From NCBI GenBank assembly GCA_028023455.1, contig JAQFVV010000055.1, positions 6,414,030 to 6,478,029 on the forward strand: a stretch of 64,000 bases of DNA, read 5' to 3'. This document shows, piece by piece, positions 1 to 11,100 of the stretch. This stretch comes from Epiperipatus broadwayi (lineage: Eukaryota > Onychophora > Udeonychophora > Euonychophora > Peripatidae). Position 1 is the stretch's first letter. Each line of letters opens with the position of its first letter. Position numbers and translations under genes: made by a program. Under the pieces are notes generated by a model, which was not told the origin of the DNA, did no database searches, and saw nothing but the letters and a program-made list of their open reading frames with translations.

Positions 1-118
1 CCCTTTTGTTCTCTCACTCCATCCAGGACCCAAGAAAACTATCAGCCAAAGACCCAGCTCCGAAGTTGTCTCTTTCTTTTGTATCATGACTAGTTTTGAG
101 ATTTCTGCACATGATAGT

Positions 119-299
119 GTACATTATTTTTTGCTTTCTAGCTACAAAGTTCTAAATTCCTTTGGTGCCATATTTAATTATTGTTAGAAGGATCAGAAAT
201 ACAGGTTGGTAGTCTTGTACATTACTTTTTGCTCTCTAGCTACAAAGTTCATTTTCTATAAATTCCATTGGTGCCATATTTAATTATTGTTAGAAGGAT
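119..299. repeat. Imperfect tandem duplication, period about 98 bp
   Basis: A block starting GTACATTA and ending TTGTTAGAAGGAT occurs at about 119-193 and again at 217-299. The second copy has a short insertion. No coding content is seen in the first 570 bases. Confidence 0.75.
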
Positions 300-574
300 A
301 TTACTCTGATGGTAATCACTTGCATTTGAAATTTGTTTCTTTTATTTATCTGGATTAACAATCTGCATGTATTTCTATTCCCTTCCGATTATTAAATATA
401 TAATACTGGCACACAAATGACTTTCATTGTATATATGTAAAAATAAATCACACTAACCAAAAAAAACCTAAATAGTGTTTATTGAACTATATCTAATTTT
501 TTTTATTATTAGTTTTTAAATATTACCAAATGCCAACACTCTTGTACCATATGCATATGTGTATATATATGGTA

Positions 575-1165
575 CAATGTGTTTAATCTGCCTTCAGAAG
601 TGGACTAGTCCAGATTTCTTCCTTATCTAATTGGATTGAGCACTCATTGTCGATAATAATGTGTAAAGATGTGGATAACTGATGTATAAACATAGCCAAA
701 GGGTAAAACATAAGTATGGCCAATGTGTAAACATGCCTATAGGCAATGATACTCTCTGAATCCGATTGCTGCCAGTAAACGGTAGGGGGATCTGGCAATG
801 GCAAGCCAAAATCAGAGAGAGATAATGTCTGTCTAATTGAAACCACTTTCAACTGCGAAAGTGCTGTCTATGTAGTGGGACAAGTCCCCGATAGAACTGG
901 AAGCTGCTATAACTACAGTCGACTTGAGACAAACTATCTAGTACAGTCGGAAACTCAAGGCAAGAGGTCCAGTACAGCCGGAAGAGTTATGACTAGAACC
1001 CATGGGGCAAGCTAATATATACAGCGCTGGAAGTCAGTCCAGCATGACCAGACAGTATTAACTATGTTTATCTACATACAACTGTATTTATTGTGTATTC
1101 GTATTTTTATTGATATTGTTGGTTTGAACCTGAAACCTGCAATTCAGCGAAACACAACAAAAATG
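575..1165 (+). repeat. 5' LTR of the Gypsy-type element (approximate right end)
   Basis: The first 200 bases (for example CCTTCAGAAG, GGATTGAGCACTCATTG, GCCTATAGGCAATGAT and CTCTGAATCCGATTGCTGCC) recur at 4143-4372. The right boundary is inferred from a candidate primer-binding region after about 1160 (AAAATGGCGTAGTCAGAC). The left boundary is set by the start of similarity to the 3' copy. Confidence 0.7.
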
Positions 1166-1170
1166 GCGTA

Positions 1171-1355
1171 GTCAGACAAAAAGGAAAAATTTTCTCCATG
1201 GCTGGAAAAATAGTATAAAAACAGATTTGGTGCAATCAAACAAAAGGAAAATTTTTCCTAAGACTGCAAAAATAGTATAAAGTATGCCAAATACAATAGA
1301 TTTGGCACAGTCTGACAAAAGAATATTTTCCCCCATGACTGGAAAAATACAGTAA
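1171..1355 (+). repeat. Three degenerate tandem units in the leader of the Gypsy-type element
   Basis: Three units of about 60-75 bases begin near 1171, 1231 and 1307. Each reads roughly 'GTCAGACAAAAGGAAAA...CTGGAAAAATAGTATAAA'. They lie between the LTR and the gag-like region. Confidence 0.6.
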
Positions 1356-1762
1356 ATACACGAATGAGTACACATTTGACATTTGTCATATTAAAATCAC
1401 TTTTCTGTCTGAATAAAAATCAAATTCGGAAGTTTGGAAAAAAATATGCGAGTGCAAAGAAAATAGACTCATTGTACTTACAAAATGGTGATAAAATTCT
1501 GTCATTTAGATCTGCCCCAATAAAAAAACAGACTGCTGATTCATAAGAAAAACTGACTGCAAACATAATAGGCATGTCAATTAAAATCATAAACCAATCA
1601 CAAGTGCATAACTCATAATAAAATGAGGAAAGTTACAAACAGTAGGTGTCAAAATTTAAAATTACGAGTGATGACTTGCAAAAATAAAAAATAAAAGTCT
1701 ATACTTTGTTTCTTTTTCGAAGAAATGAGGAAAAAATAAAAATAGCTAATTCTATTGGCTCC

Positions 1763-2620
1763 ATGGAAGCTTTTGATCCAGTCCAGCCTAAGGGCTGGAC
1801 AAGCTATAAAGAGCAATTAATATTTTATCTGCAGGCTAACCAGTTCAAGAAGCCTGAGGTAAAACTAGCCACAGTATAATAACAATAATTGGACCTCAGA
1901 CTTATGAGATTCTGAGATCATAATCTACATCTGAAAAGCCATCTGACCTGGATTTGGACAAAACAACGATACTCTCAGATTATTTTTCCCCTATTATTTC
2001 AATCTCTGCATCCAAGAGCGGGGGGAAGAAGCTAGAGAGTTTGTAATGTGAATCTGGACATTGGCTAAGTGCGAGTTCAAAGACTTCTTGAATGAAGCGC
2101 TTTGTGATTGTTTTTTTGTTTTTTTGCGGCATAAACAATCACAACCTAAGACTCAAACTACTAATGATGCTGGATTTAGATATTGAAGTGGCTAGGACCC
2201 AAGCAGTACTAGCAGAATTAATAGCTAGTCAGGCACTTGCATAATGCAGGGTCGGTCAGATGGTCAGCTCAGCTAATTCAGCATCAAATCATCTAATGCT
2301 TTGCTATAGATGCAATGAACATATTCACATATCTACAGATTACCCACAATGCTGTACAACATATGCATTTTTGCAAACGGATTAGACAAATGCTGCATGT
2401 CTGAAATTAAAAATACACAGCCGATATGAGTATGGAAAAATCCATTCCTAAAAACAGCCAAGGCAATCATAAGAAAAATAAACAAGTTGTCTCTATAAAT
2501 CATATTAAAGACAATCAGTCTGGATTCATACATAGTAGTATAATTAATGATACACCAGTTACAATGGAATTGGTCACAGGATCTGAAGTGTCACTTGTTT
2601 CAAGAAAGACTTTGGCTATC
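1763..2620 (+). pseudogene. gag and protease remnant of the Gypsy-type element
   Basis: From the ATG at 1763 the reading starts MEAFDPVQPKGWTSYKEQL, a typical Mag/Gypsy gag opening. Frame-shifted pieces follow, such as CEFKDFLNEALCD and VARTQAVLAELIASQ. A cysteine-rich piece near 2300 (LCYRCNEHIHISTDYPQC) looks like a damaged zinc knuckle. Around 2555-2610 the reading ELVTGSEVSLVSRKT resembles a retropepsin active-site region with the catalytic aspartate replaced by valine. Several in-frame stops and frameshifts make this a pseudogene. Confidence 0.7.
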
Positions 2621-2676
2621 ATTATAAAAATAAAGAATAAATTATCTTTTTTCTTCACCAATAAAAATTTGTAATT

Positions 2677-3350
2677 TATAAAATGTGTGATTTTTTCCGC
2701 ATACATTAGTGAAGCTATAATTATAATTTAAGATTTAATATACTAGCTTAGCACTTTCGGGATTTAGTATTCAAATCTCATACTTATAACTTTAAGAATG
2801 GAAGATTCTGTTGCGAATTGTTGTACATGTATGCAAATATGCTTGAAATTTTTAATTAATTAGTCCATTGTTTGGAGAGAGCAAAGCATGCCTCCCTTCT
2901 ATTAATGGCACTGAGGTCATTAGCTATGTAATAAGCCTCTTGACTTTTTTTTTGGCATCGCTCTTTTCTGCAAATTATTTGAGCAGAACTGGGTTCAAAT
3001 AAGTTGCCTGTACCTGCTTGGTGGTCCCAGAAGATCAATGTTTCTTCATTTTTGTTTTTTACTCTATTACATGCATATCTGTGTTGGTGTTTGCCCGAGT
3101 CTCTCCATAGTAAGATGCTTTGCAGCCTAATAGAGGGCATGCTATTTTATAGATCACATTTTGGGCTTATCTTTTTTCTGTTTTATTCTTGGAATTATAT
3201 ATTAGTCGGTTAGTGTTGGGAGGTGTTCTGAAGCTAAATTTAAAATCATTAGTCAATTTTTTAGCTTAAAACTATGAGTATGGGATTTGAATACTAAATC
3301 CCGAAAGCACTAAACATATGCGAAAAAAATCGCACATTTTATAATTAAAA
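2677..3350 (-). mobile_element. Penelope-like element fragment flanked by inverted terminal repeats
   Basis: The minus-strand reading at 2856-3140 ends in AYYIANDLSAINRREACFAL. It is homologous to the C-terminal part of the GIY-YIG reading at 47972-48280 in this window. The fragment is flanked by inverted repeats of about 110 bp (2677-2790 and 3235-3350) carrying the same 3'-tail sequence found at 47870-47970. Inverted terminal copies are a known feature of Penelope-like elements. It sits inside the Gypsy element where the reverse transcriptase should be. Each flank contains a hairpin followed by CGAAAG (see findings). Confidence 0.65.
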
Positions 3351-3379
3351 ATAAAGAATATAAGCTGCATCCTAGCAGT

Positions 3380-4075
3380 AAAGTCCCTTCACGAACTGTT
3401 GGGCCAAACAGCAGATAAAAATTATTATGCCTAACAAGACCATACAACCTGAAGTGCCCTGGTCTAGACTTCATGTGGACCATGCTGGCCCATGGAAAGA
3501 CAAATTGCTAACCAATAGACATCTGTGAATTAACCTCTCGGCCCTGAAATCTGATTCCAAATATATACAAAAAGAAAATAGAAGTATTATTCGTATATCT
3601 TCTCCTTTACTTTTTTTGCATTCCTTCACATATCCATATATATATATATATTATTAATAATCAATCTCCACATATACAGTCGAAACTGTTAGGAAATTAA
3701 AGGAATTATATAAAAAAAATTGCATCGAAGTGTATATGTGGAGATTGATTATAAGTAATATATATATGAAAAAGAAAATAGCAAGATAAAAGTACAAATG
3801 GGCACTCAGGTGCTATGTAGAATGTACTATGGATCCATAAAATGGATACCAGCAATAGTTACACAACTGAAAGAATTCTACACTGTAGTAGATCAAACAG
3901 CAGACGGGTATCAACATCATTGCCATCTAGCCAACTGAGACTGAATCACACAGAAACAAATACATCAAGTGAAAATGATGACCGCCAAACCAAAGACAGC
4001 AACAACCCAGGCGAACACTCAGGAACAAGGATGATGAGTATGGCAAGAACTGCACTAAACCTGAGAAACTAACAA
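3380..4075 (+). pseudogene. Integrase and C-terminal remnant of the Gypsy-type element
   Basis: Near 3450-3500 the frame reads PWSRLHVDHAGPWKDKLL, matching the integrase core around its first catalytic aspartate. Near 3840-3930 the frame reads KWIPAIVTQLKEFYTVVD, resembling the integrase C-terminal segment of Gypsy elements. The two pieces are separated by a hairpin insertion and stops. An open frame at 3842-4072 in another phase is likely fortuitous. Confidence 0.65.
3636..3770. repeat. Small hairpin element (MITE-like)
   Basis: Left arm at about 3638-3678 (containing CAATCTCCACATATAC) is the reverse complement of the right arm at 3731-3768 (containing GTATATGTGGAGATTG). The spacer is about 50 bases. 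It interrupts the Gypsy integrase remnant. Confidence 0.75.
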
Positions 4076-4142
4076 AGCGGATAACATATTCAGCTCTACT
4101 CGATGATTACGTTCTCCAGGGCTAAATTTAGCCAGGGGGCGG

Positions 4143-4372
4143 GATATCATCTGAACTTGCCTTCAGAAGAGAATTAGTCCAGATTCCTTCTTTATCCAAT
4201 CGGATTGAGCACTCATTGCCTCTAAGAATGTATAAACATGTGGATAACCAATGTTTTAATATAGCCAAAGGGTAAACATAAGTACGGCCAATAGGTAAAA
4301 TCCTATCATTGGTTAGTATGGGCCTATAGGCAATGATGCTCTCTGAATCCGATTGCTGCCAAGTTATAAATT
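4143..4372 (+). repeat. Truncated 3' LTR of the Gypsy-type element
   Basis: It follows a purine tract (AGCCAGGGGGCGGGA) and matches the start of the 5' LTR with moderate divergence and a 30-base insertion near 4290. It stops abruptly after GATTGCTGCCA, so most of the LTR has been lost. Confidence 0.75.
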
Positions 4373-4554
4373 TCATAACTTGCTTTGAGCTTGTATTATA
4401 TATATATGTGTGTGTGTGTATTTGATGATATTTGCCTGAATTGGTATGTTATAATACAGTTCTTTATATATTTTTTCTGTTAGCATTATGTGGTATATAT
4501 ATACATGATAATCAAAACAAGTTATAAATTTCATAACTTGCTTTGAGCTTGTAT

Positions 4555-4595
<41 letters not shown>

Positions 4596-4600
4596 TGAAT
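4366..4600. repeat. Duplicated 50-base block and TG microsatellite
   Basis: The block beginning GTTATAAATTTCATAACTTG and running into TATATATGTGTG is present at about 4371-4425 and again at 4524-4580. The second copy ends in a long (TG)n run at about 4567-4595. Confidence 0.8.
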
Positions 4601-4935
4601 GTTGTTTCATTTATCCTAAAGAAAAGAACTAGGGATATTATTGAAATGCCAACTAACAATTTTAAATATTTTGTGTTGTCTCTGCATGAATTGTTGAAAA
4701 TTGAAAAGAGCATGTGATATCTCTTACTTTTGAATTCTTTTTTTGAATGCAAGTCAGACAGTTTTAATTTCTTTCATAGCTTTCTAATTAAATAATTGTA
4801 CTGTAAATGGGAAACCACACTATATATTTCTATCTAAACAGCCATTAAAAATATACATACGCACACTAAGAAACAAATAATATCTAAATAGATTATATCA
4901 AATAGTAATATATAATAGCAATTTTGTCTTTTTAG

Positions 4936-5126
4936 TTGTAAAGGAATATGCATGCGTGCTATACCCCTACGAAGCGGATAATAATGATGAATTGACTCTT
5001 AAAGAAGGAGATCTTGTCGCAATTGTTTCTAAAGATATTGAAGATAAAGGGTGGTGGAAAGGAGAACTCAATGGAAAGATTGGAGTTTTTCCTGACAACT
5101 TTGTAGAATTAATATCACATGAAGAG
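4936..5126 (+). CDS. SH3KBP1/CD2AP-like: Exon: third SH3 domain of the CD2AP/CIN85-like adaptor
   Basis: Acceptor TTTTTAG at 4935; donor GAG|GTAAAT at 5127. The exon is 191 bases: two bases complete a codon from upstream, then 63 codons. It encodes a whole SH3 domain. The ALYDY-like strand is [13 protein letters not shown], the RT loop is rich in Asp and Glu, the tryptophan pair and 3-10 helix region is [20 protein letters not shown]. The wording is closest to the third SH3 domain of the family (inference from memory). The exon ends in phase 0 after SHEE. Confidence 0.93.
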
Positions 5127-8100
5127 GTAAATGTAATTATCTTACTTGTATTTTTAATTACAGAATTATATGAAAATATTTTCAAAAAGAAAATTATTTA
5201 ATCTTATCTTATGCTATCAAAGTATGAGAACAGTTACATGTTTGTGTTTTATATTTAGCCTTATTAATTTTAGTTATATACGAGGGGTTATCCAAAAATA
5301 ACTGGAAAGTATTTACATATTAAACCTACTACGCCTTTTCGCATCCATATCTATCTGCCAATAACTTTCTAAGCTTGCGATGTCATCAAATAACGGGTAC
5401 ACATTTTTTTTTCTGACATTTTCGCAAGATTTACAAAGTTATCGGCAAACTGGTACTTTGTGAAAAGGTGTAGCAGGTCTAATATATAACATTTACTGCA
5501 CCAGACTAAATCTGAAAAAGTACATTTTTAGCACTACGGAAAATATAAATTTATCGACAAATACTAAATAAAAACAGCACTTCCTGCTGTCAAAGCCGTC
5601 CTTCCCTTGCACAAGATACGGCCTTATGCTGTCGTGCTCATTATGGCAAAGTAATTCTCATGATTTTACTTAAAAATTATAAAATACTACATATATTAAC
5701 TTTGGTGTGAAATTACTAAAACAGACGCTAAAATAAAATTACAAATGCCAGCAATTCCCAAATTTTACTTAAATTTAGAAAATACTGTATATTTAATAAG
5801 TCTGTCATGAAATTACAAAACGGACACTAAAGCAAAATTACCAAAAAGTATGTACATTAAGCCTGGCATGAAATTTCAAAACAGACACTACAGCTAAATT
5901 GGCAAAAAATAATACTACTTAAACAAATTAAATTCGTTTAAAATATAAGTACTACATCTATTATATCTGGAATGAAATTATAAAACAGACACTAAAGAAA
6001 AATTGGCAAAAAATAATACTACATAAGCAAATTAAATCTATACTTACCATGTGTATATAACAAGAATTGTCAAAACAATCATTTGCCTCTCTGCAGAAAT
6101 TCTCCGAACACTTCTCCTTCATGGATCTTTCTCTTACATCTGTATCAAATATTTCAAAATGGAGACTTAAACACCATGTGTTTCTGCAATTTAACGCCTG
6201 CATGGGATCTTGATCAGGAAATGTTAATAAGTAAATGTATTTTATTAAAAAAAAATTTAAAAAAATTAAATTAGTTCACTTTTATCAATGTAATGGACTG
6301 ATTTTTTAAAAATCTCCATGATGCAAAGGAACATGTCATCTTTCTGTAGTCTCCACCACAATCTAGGTGCTGGTGTGCTGTTCCTCCTTGTTGTTTATTA
6401 TACCATTTCACTGAACCCCAAATCTTGTGATGTTCTGAGTGTGAACACCACTTTCTAGAATAATAAAATTATGGTTCACACGAAAATAGTCGTAGCTTGC
6501 AGGTCATAGTCCATCACTCTTATACGTTTTCCAAAAGTTTGAATAAATTGTAGAGTCCTCTTTGGCTTCCATGAGAGCTGCTGCTATTCGTCATCAATTG
6601 CCATGATGAAACACACATCAGTCTCCTTGCACAAGCCACCAAAACATCCACTGTTCTGGAAGTATTCGTCTGGCTTGATTTTTTCGTTTTTTTTTTAAAA
6701 GGCTCTCAATTTTAACAACTTTGTTAGGGCTTCCAATTTTATGGTTTTTTTCAGCCTAACATTGCAGGGACACAAACTTGCTGCATACAGTTATTCCATT
6801 CTATTATGGTTTTGTCTGATAAATCAGTCTCTGATTTCCCCCATTCTATGGATGTTAATTTGCAACCCCAGCTGTAAATGAATCATTTTGCCATCAGAAG
6901 CCATGTTCTTTTACAAAGGCCTATTTTAGTATTGCATCCTCGAAAGCCATTGCTTGTCCAAAGAGTGTATGTAAAGTATGACCATTTCTGCACACTTTTT
7001 CAGATGGTAGAATTACTTTTTCTTGAAAGTACGGGACTGCATTGATGTCTGTAGTGGGTAAATCTCAAACCTTCATCATTTTTATACTGGAACAAAAAGG
7101 AAAAAGAAGGTAGTATGAATCAGAAAATGGAAAAGTAAATCCAAAATGAAAACTACATGTATTCAATCACTTAAAATCAAAATAATACACTAGGATATCC
7201 ACAAAAGGCCATTGAGAGCACTATGAAATAAAATCCCAAAAAGGCAAAACACTGCAGAATTCTTCAGAACACTTGTCCCAACGAAATCTGGACAATAAAT
7301 GATGTGTCTAATAAGCAGAAATTTATCAAAATTTTGAAACTGTAAATTGATCACTTAACCTTGTCAGAAGTTCCCATTTATACATTATTGGACGACATCA
7401 GACAAGATCACAGGGTTTTTTTGACGGGATCGCAAGGTTAGATGTGAAAAGGCGTAGCGGGTTTAATATGTAAGTATCAACTGGAATCATTCTCTGGTAG
7501 CCATGTCTGTCATAGTACACGCTTCTGCTTCTAGATACATACCTCTTGCAGGGCCTTCTGTATGAATCTGCCAAATAACATTATCATGTGAAATCATTGG
7601 TCACATATAGAAATATTTTTTTATAAAGTGCATTTCATGTATTTATGAATTTTTTGTAATGGCTGAAAAGTTGGATTCTGTTTTCTTTTAGGGAAACTGG
7701 CAGGGAAAACGGTTGAAATGCTTGAAATAGCTTACAAGCAAGTTGCTCTTTACGATTGGTTTAATAATGTTAAATTTAGCACGTCCAAAAAAGTGTGGTT
7801 AGTGAAATCAAGTGTTGAGGCAAACAGCATTGTTCACTTAGAATTCGTTCATAACAATCAGGCATTTAAAAACTACAAGTTCTGAAACTTTTGTGTGATG
7901 TGGTAAAATTTCATTTTGTGGCAAACTGAGAAGTGTATGCTTCATCACATCAGTACTAGAGCACAAAGCCTTGAGTATGAAAAAATTTTTTAATTAAATT
8001 CAGCATAAACCCATCTTATCCATCAGCCACATTTGCTCGATCTTGCTCTCTTTTTATCTTTCATATAAAAAAAAATCTCAAATTTTTTTTTTTATGGACT

Positions 8101-11100
8101 TAGAAGTGGTGAAGAAAAAAACTATGTAGGTTTTAAAAGGCATTACTTTTCAAGTGCTTCCGGACCATTTCGAAAAGTGAAAAACATGTTAGATCTGCTG
8201 CATTCCATTAAATAGGCTATACTTTGAAAGGTTTAATTTGCAACACCTAAAATTTTTTAATGCTTTATGCATATTTTTTATGCTAAAATTAAAATTTTAT
8301 AGGCAATAAATATAAATAATACATTATCTAGATTCATTCGCATTTAATTAGTCATTATTTTAAGATAGTATTATTAATTATACATGGATGAATCTAGATA
8401 ATATGTCATAAACCTCTACAGGAAGGTTATGTTTAAACATTTCAGAATGCTTGAAAAAATAAGGGTTAAAAAGAATAAATCACTACGTGAATTGGGTTTT
8501 TTCATAGCATTAGAAATACCATAACATATTCACTTGTAGGATTTAGTATAGTAGTATTTTTAATTATATTCGGATGAATCTAGATATATCATCCACACAT
8601 ATTGTTATATAATTACAGATATCGTAAATAATGGAGTTTACCATTCAATAAGTAAATATAAATCTCAGTTATATCTTATAAGTACATATTTTTATATTTA
8701 TGCAATTTTGTTATTACTTTCAGTTATTATTGCAACTTGCTGTACATGAATTATAATAATTTTTGGCAATGATAAACAACTTATGGTTTGTGATAATGGT
8801 ATCTTAGTTGTATTTATATATTGGAATATTTTCGTCATCTAATATTAAGTATTGAATGTCTTTACAAAAGTTTAATTTTATTTAAATTTTCCAATTACAT
8901 TCAACTTTTAGTAATAGCGTACAGGTCAGTATGCGCACAATGTTTCAGGAAGTGTTATTCTCTTCTCTCTTCAGGTGTTACTGGCCTGACCAGTGATAGT
9001 ACAAGGGTGGGATTCGAACCTGGACCGATTCCCATGCTAATATTGTCACTGGTCAGACCAGCAATACCTGAAGAAGAGAGGAGCATAATACTTCTTGAAA
9101 TGTTGTACATATACTGACCTGTGTGCTATTACCCAACAGTTGAATGTAATTGGAAAATTTAAATATATGTTAAATTTTTCTAATGACATTCAAAACTTAA
9201 TACTAGTTGACGGAAATAGTCTAATATATAAATACAACTTATATAAGTGTAAGCAAACTTTCACGCAACACGACATATAACCAGTCAAATTAATTCATAG
9301 CATTCCTTATTTGAATTTCATATTTTGATAAGTCATCACCTATTGAAAAAGATCAAATTAATGTCTTCCACTATATATGCATATATATATAATAATAATA
9401 ATAAATTTAATGGTAATAAACTATTATAAACAATCCTTAAATTTGCAGAAGTACTTTCGGTTAATTTCTTAAACCTGCCTCAACTGCCATTAAATTAAAA
9501 AAACAAAAAACAAAGCGGAAGCAAATGTCATCAATTCAAATCCCATGAATCTCGTATTTTAATGTTAGCAGCTTGTCTATTTATTTATTTATTTATTTTA
9601 GTTTATTACCATTAAATTTATTATTTTTATTATAATTACAATATTGTTTTAATTAACGGACATTTTATTTATATTATGTATATAAACACGTACATGCACG
9701 TAGATTCATCATTGTATAATAATAGTTATTCAATCCTATTAAATTCTATACTTACATACTGCAATTCAGATTTTGAATTGTCATCATTTTATTTAACCCA
9801 ATTTTAAGCATTTTATTATTATTTTTATTATTACTATAGGCCAAAAATCGGAAACTTCTGAATCTTTCTGGAGACAGTTCAGCATCCTCTTCGAATAAAA
9901 CAGTTGAAAAAAGTAGTGATGGAACTAAGTCTGAGAAATGCCTTGAACCAGTTTCCAATACATCTTCACCCAGTAAAACAGTTACCAAAGTGAATGAGGT
10001 GTCTAGGTCTGAGAAATTACCCGATCTGCTTAAAACAGAAAAAATAACAGAACCGTCAAAGTCTGAACTTACAAAGCCAGAAAAGCCACCAGATCCACCC
10101 AAATGTGAAAAATCTCTGGAAATCAGTAAGGACAAAATTCAAGAACATTCTAAACCAGATAAACCTCCTCCACCAGAACTGCCAAAAACATTACCTCAAC
10201 TAGATATTAACAAAACAAATGAGGCTATTAAAAGAATACCGCCTGAATTGCCTAAAAAAGGTAATCATTTTAATATATATGTTTTTTTCTCCTTTGATTT
10301 AATATTAAAAATAAATAACTGTTATCACACACACACATGTGTATACATAGTAGTTAAAACATTCTTTACATTTTCCACTACAACTTATAAGCTTCTCCAG
10401 CAGCTTTCACAAAGAAACAATGACTGAGAAGACGGGTTCTCTCCAAGTTTGTTGATTGTCAGGTGATAAAGGTTTGATGAGGTTTTTTCTTTGGTTTACA
10501 TTTTAGCCGAAAATAGATAAATATTATATATTTATCTGCCAATATTTATTAGATAATCAGCTGTATCGAGTATTTTGGCTGCAGAAAAAAAAAAAAAAAC
10601 TAAACCTATTGAAAATTTTTTTAAATATGATAGACAAATATGCATCCATTGTATCTTGAGGCTTATATATATATAATTAATAAATAAACATATTTAGAAA
10701 TAGTAGTTTAGCTGAAACGATGCAGCCTTCCATTACACTATGATGTCTAAAGTTAGTTCTATGTAAATTTTATACATATATATTGAATTTTAATTACCAA
10801 ATATTAAATTATATTCCTTTTTGTATAATAAAATGAGAAATTAAGTTTCATTCCATATCAGTTTTAAATTAAAATCATTCTTAGCAAAATTTGATATGGT
10901 TTGAAATACCTTAACTTCAGTAATTCTTTCACGAGAAATATTTCTCTTTAAATTTGCAACATTTTTTAATATTTTGTGAGATTGAAGTTAAAATTGACAC
11001 CTCTAATTAACAAACATTAAAAGTTTAACAATAACTTAGTTAGTACTTGGAATTGGATAATAATTTTGTTTTTAGCAATCTTGCGGTCATTAAAATAATT

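Larger units (their letters stand above)
575..4372 (+). mobile_element. Decayed Gypsy/Mag-type LTR retrotransposon with nested insertions
   Basis: This is a broken LTR retrotransposon read left to right. A 5' LTR is followed by gag-like, zinc-knuckle-like, protease-like and integrase-like sequence, then a polypurine tract (about 4131-4141) and the first 230 bases of a 3' LTR. The reverse transcriptase and RNase H part is missing: protease-like sequence stops near 2670, and integrase-like sequence resumes after a nested Penelope-like fragment. Stops and frameshifts interrupt every domain, so it cannot be active. A hairpin element is also nested at about 3636-3770. Assignment to Gypsy/Mag rests on motif order and on recognising the gag and integrase fragments by eye. 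Confidence 0.8.
5127..9839 (+). other. Intron 1 of the adaptor gene (4.7 kb), transposon-rich
   Basis: Phase-0 intron holding a Merlin-type transposase remnant, a mariner fragment, a small hairpin and a foldback element (listed separately). Stretches 7900-8320 and 9246-9839 show only AT-rich sequence, poly-A/T runs and a short ATTT microsatellite near 9580. Confidence 0.85.

Noticed and set aside
1-100. Exon of the adaptor gene at the left edge
   Set aside because: The candidate acceptor CCAG and short open stretch do not encode any SH3 or linker-like sequence and stop quickly.
4567-4595. CRISPR-like or regulatory repeat
   Set aside because: It is a simple TG microsatellite; no spaced repeats of CRISPR type exist anywhere in the window.
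6083-6274. Open frames on both strands near the Merlin remnant
   Set aside because: Neither matches the expected transposase C-terminus; treated as chance within a decayed element.
8942-9100. Complete type III hammerhead formed across the two arms of A1
   Set aside because: ACAATGT then TTC upstream of CTGAAGA can be drawn as stem III and a cleavage site, but that pairing follows automatically from the inverted repeat, so it is not evidence.
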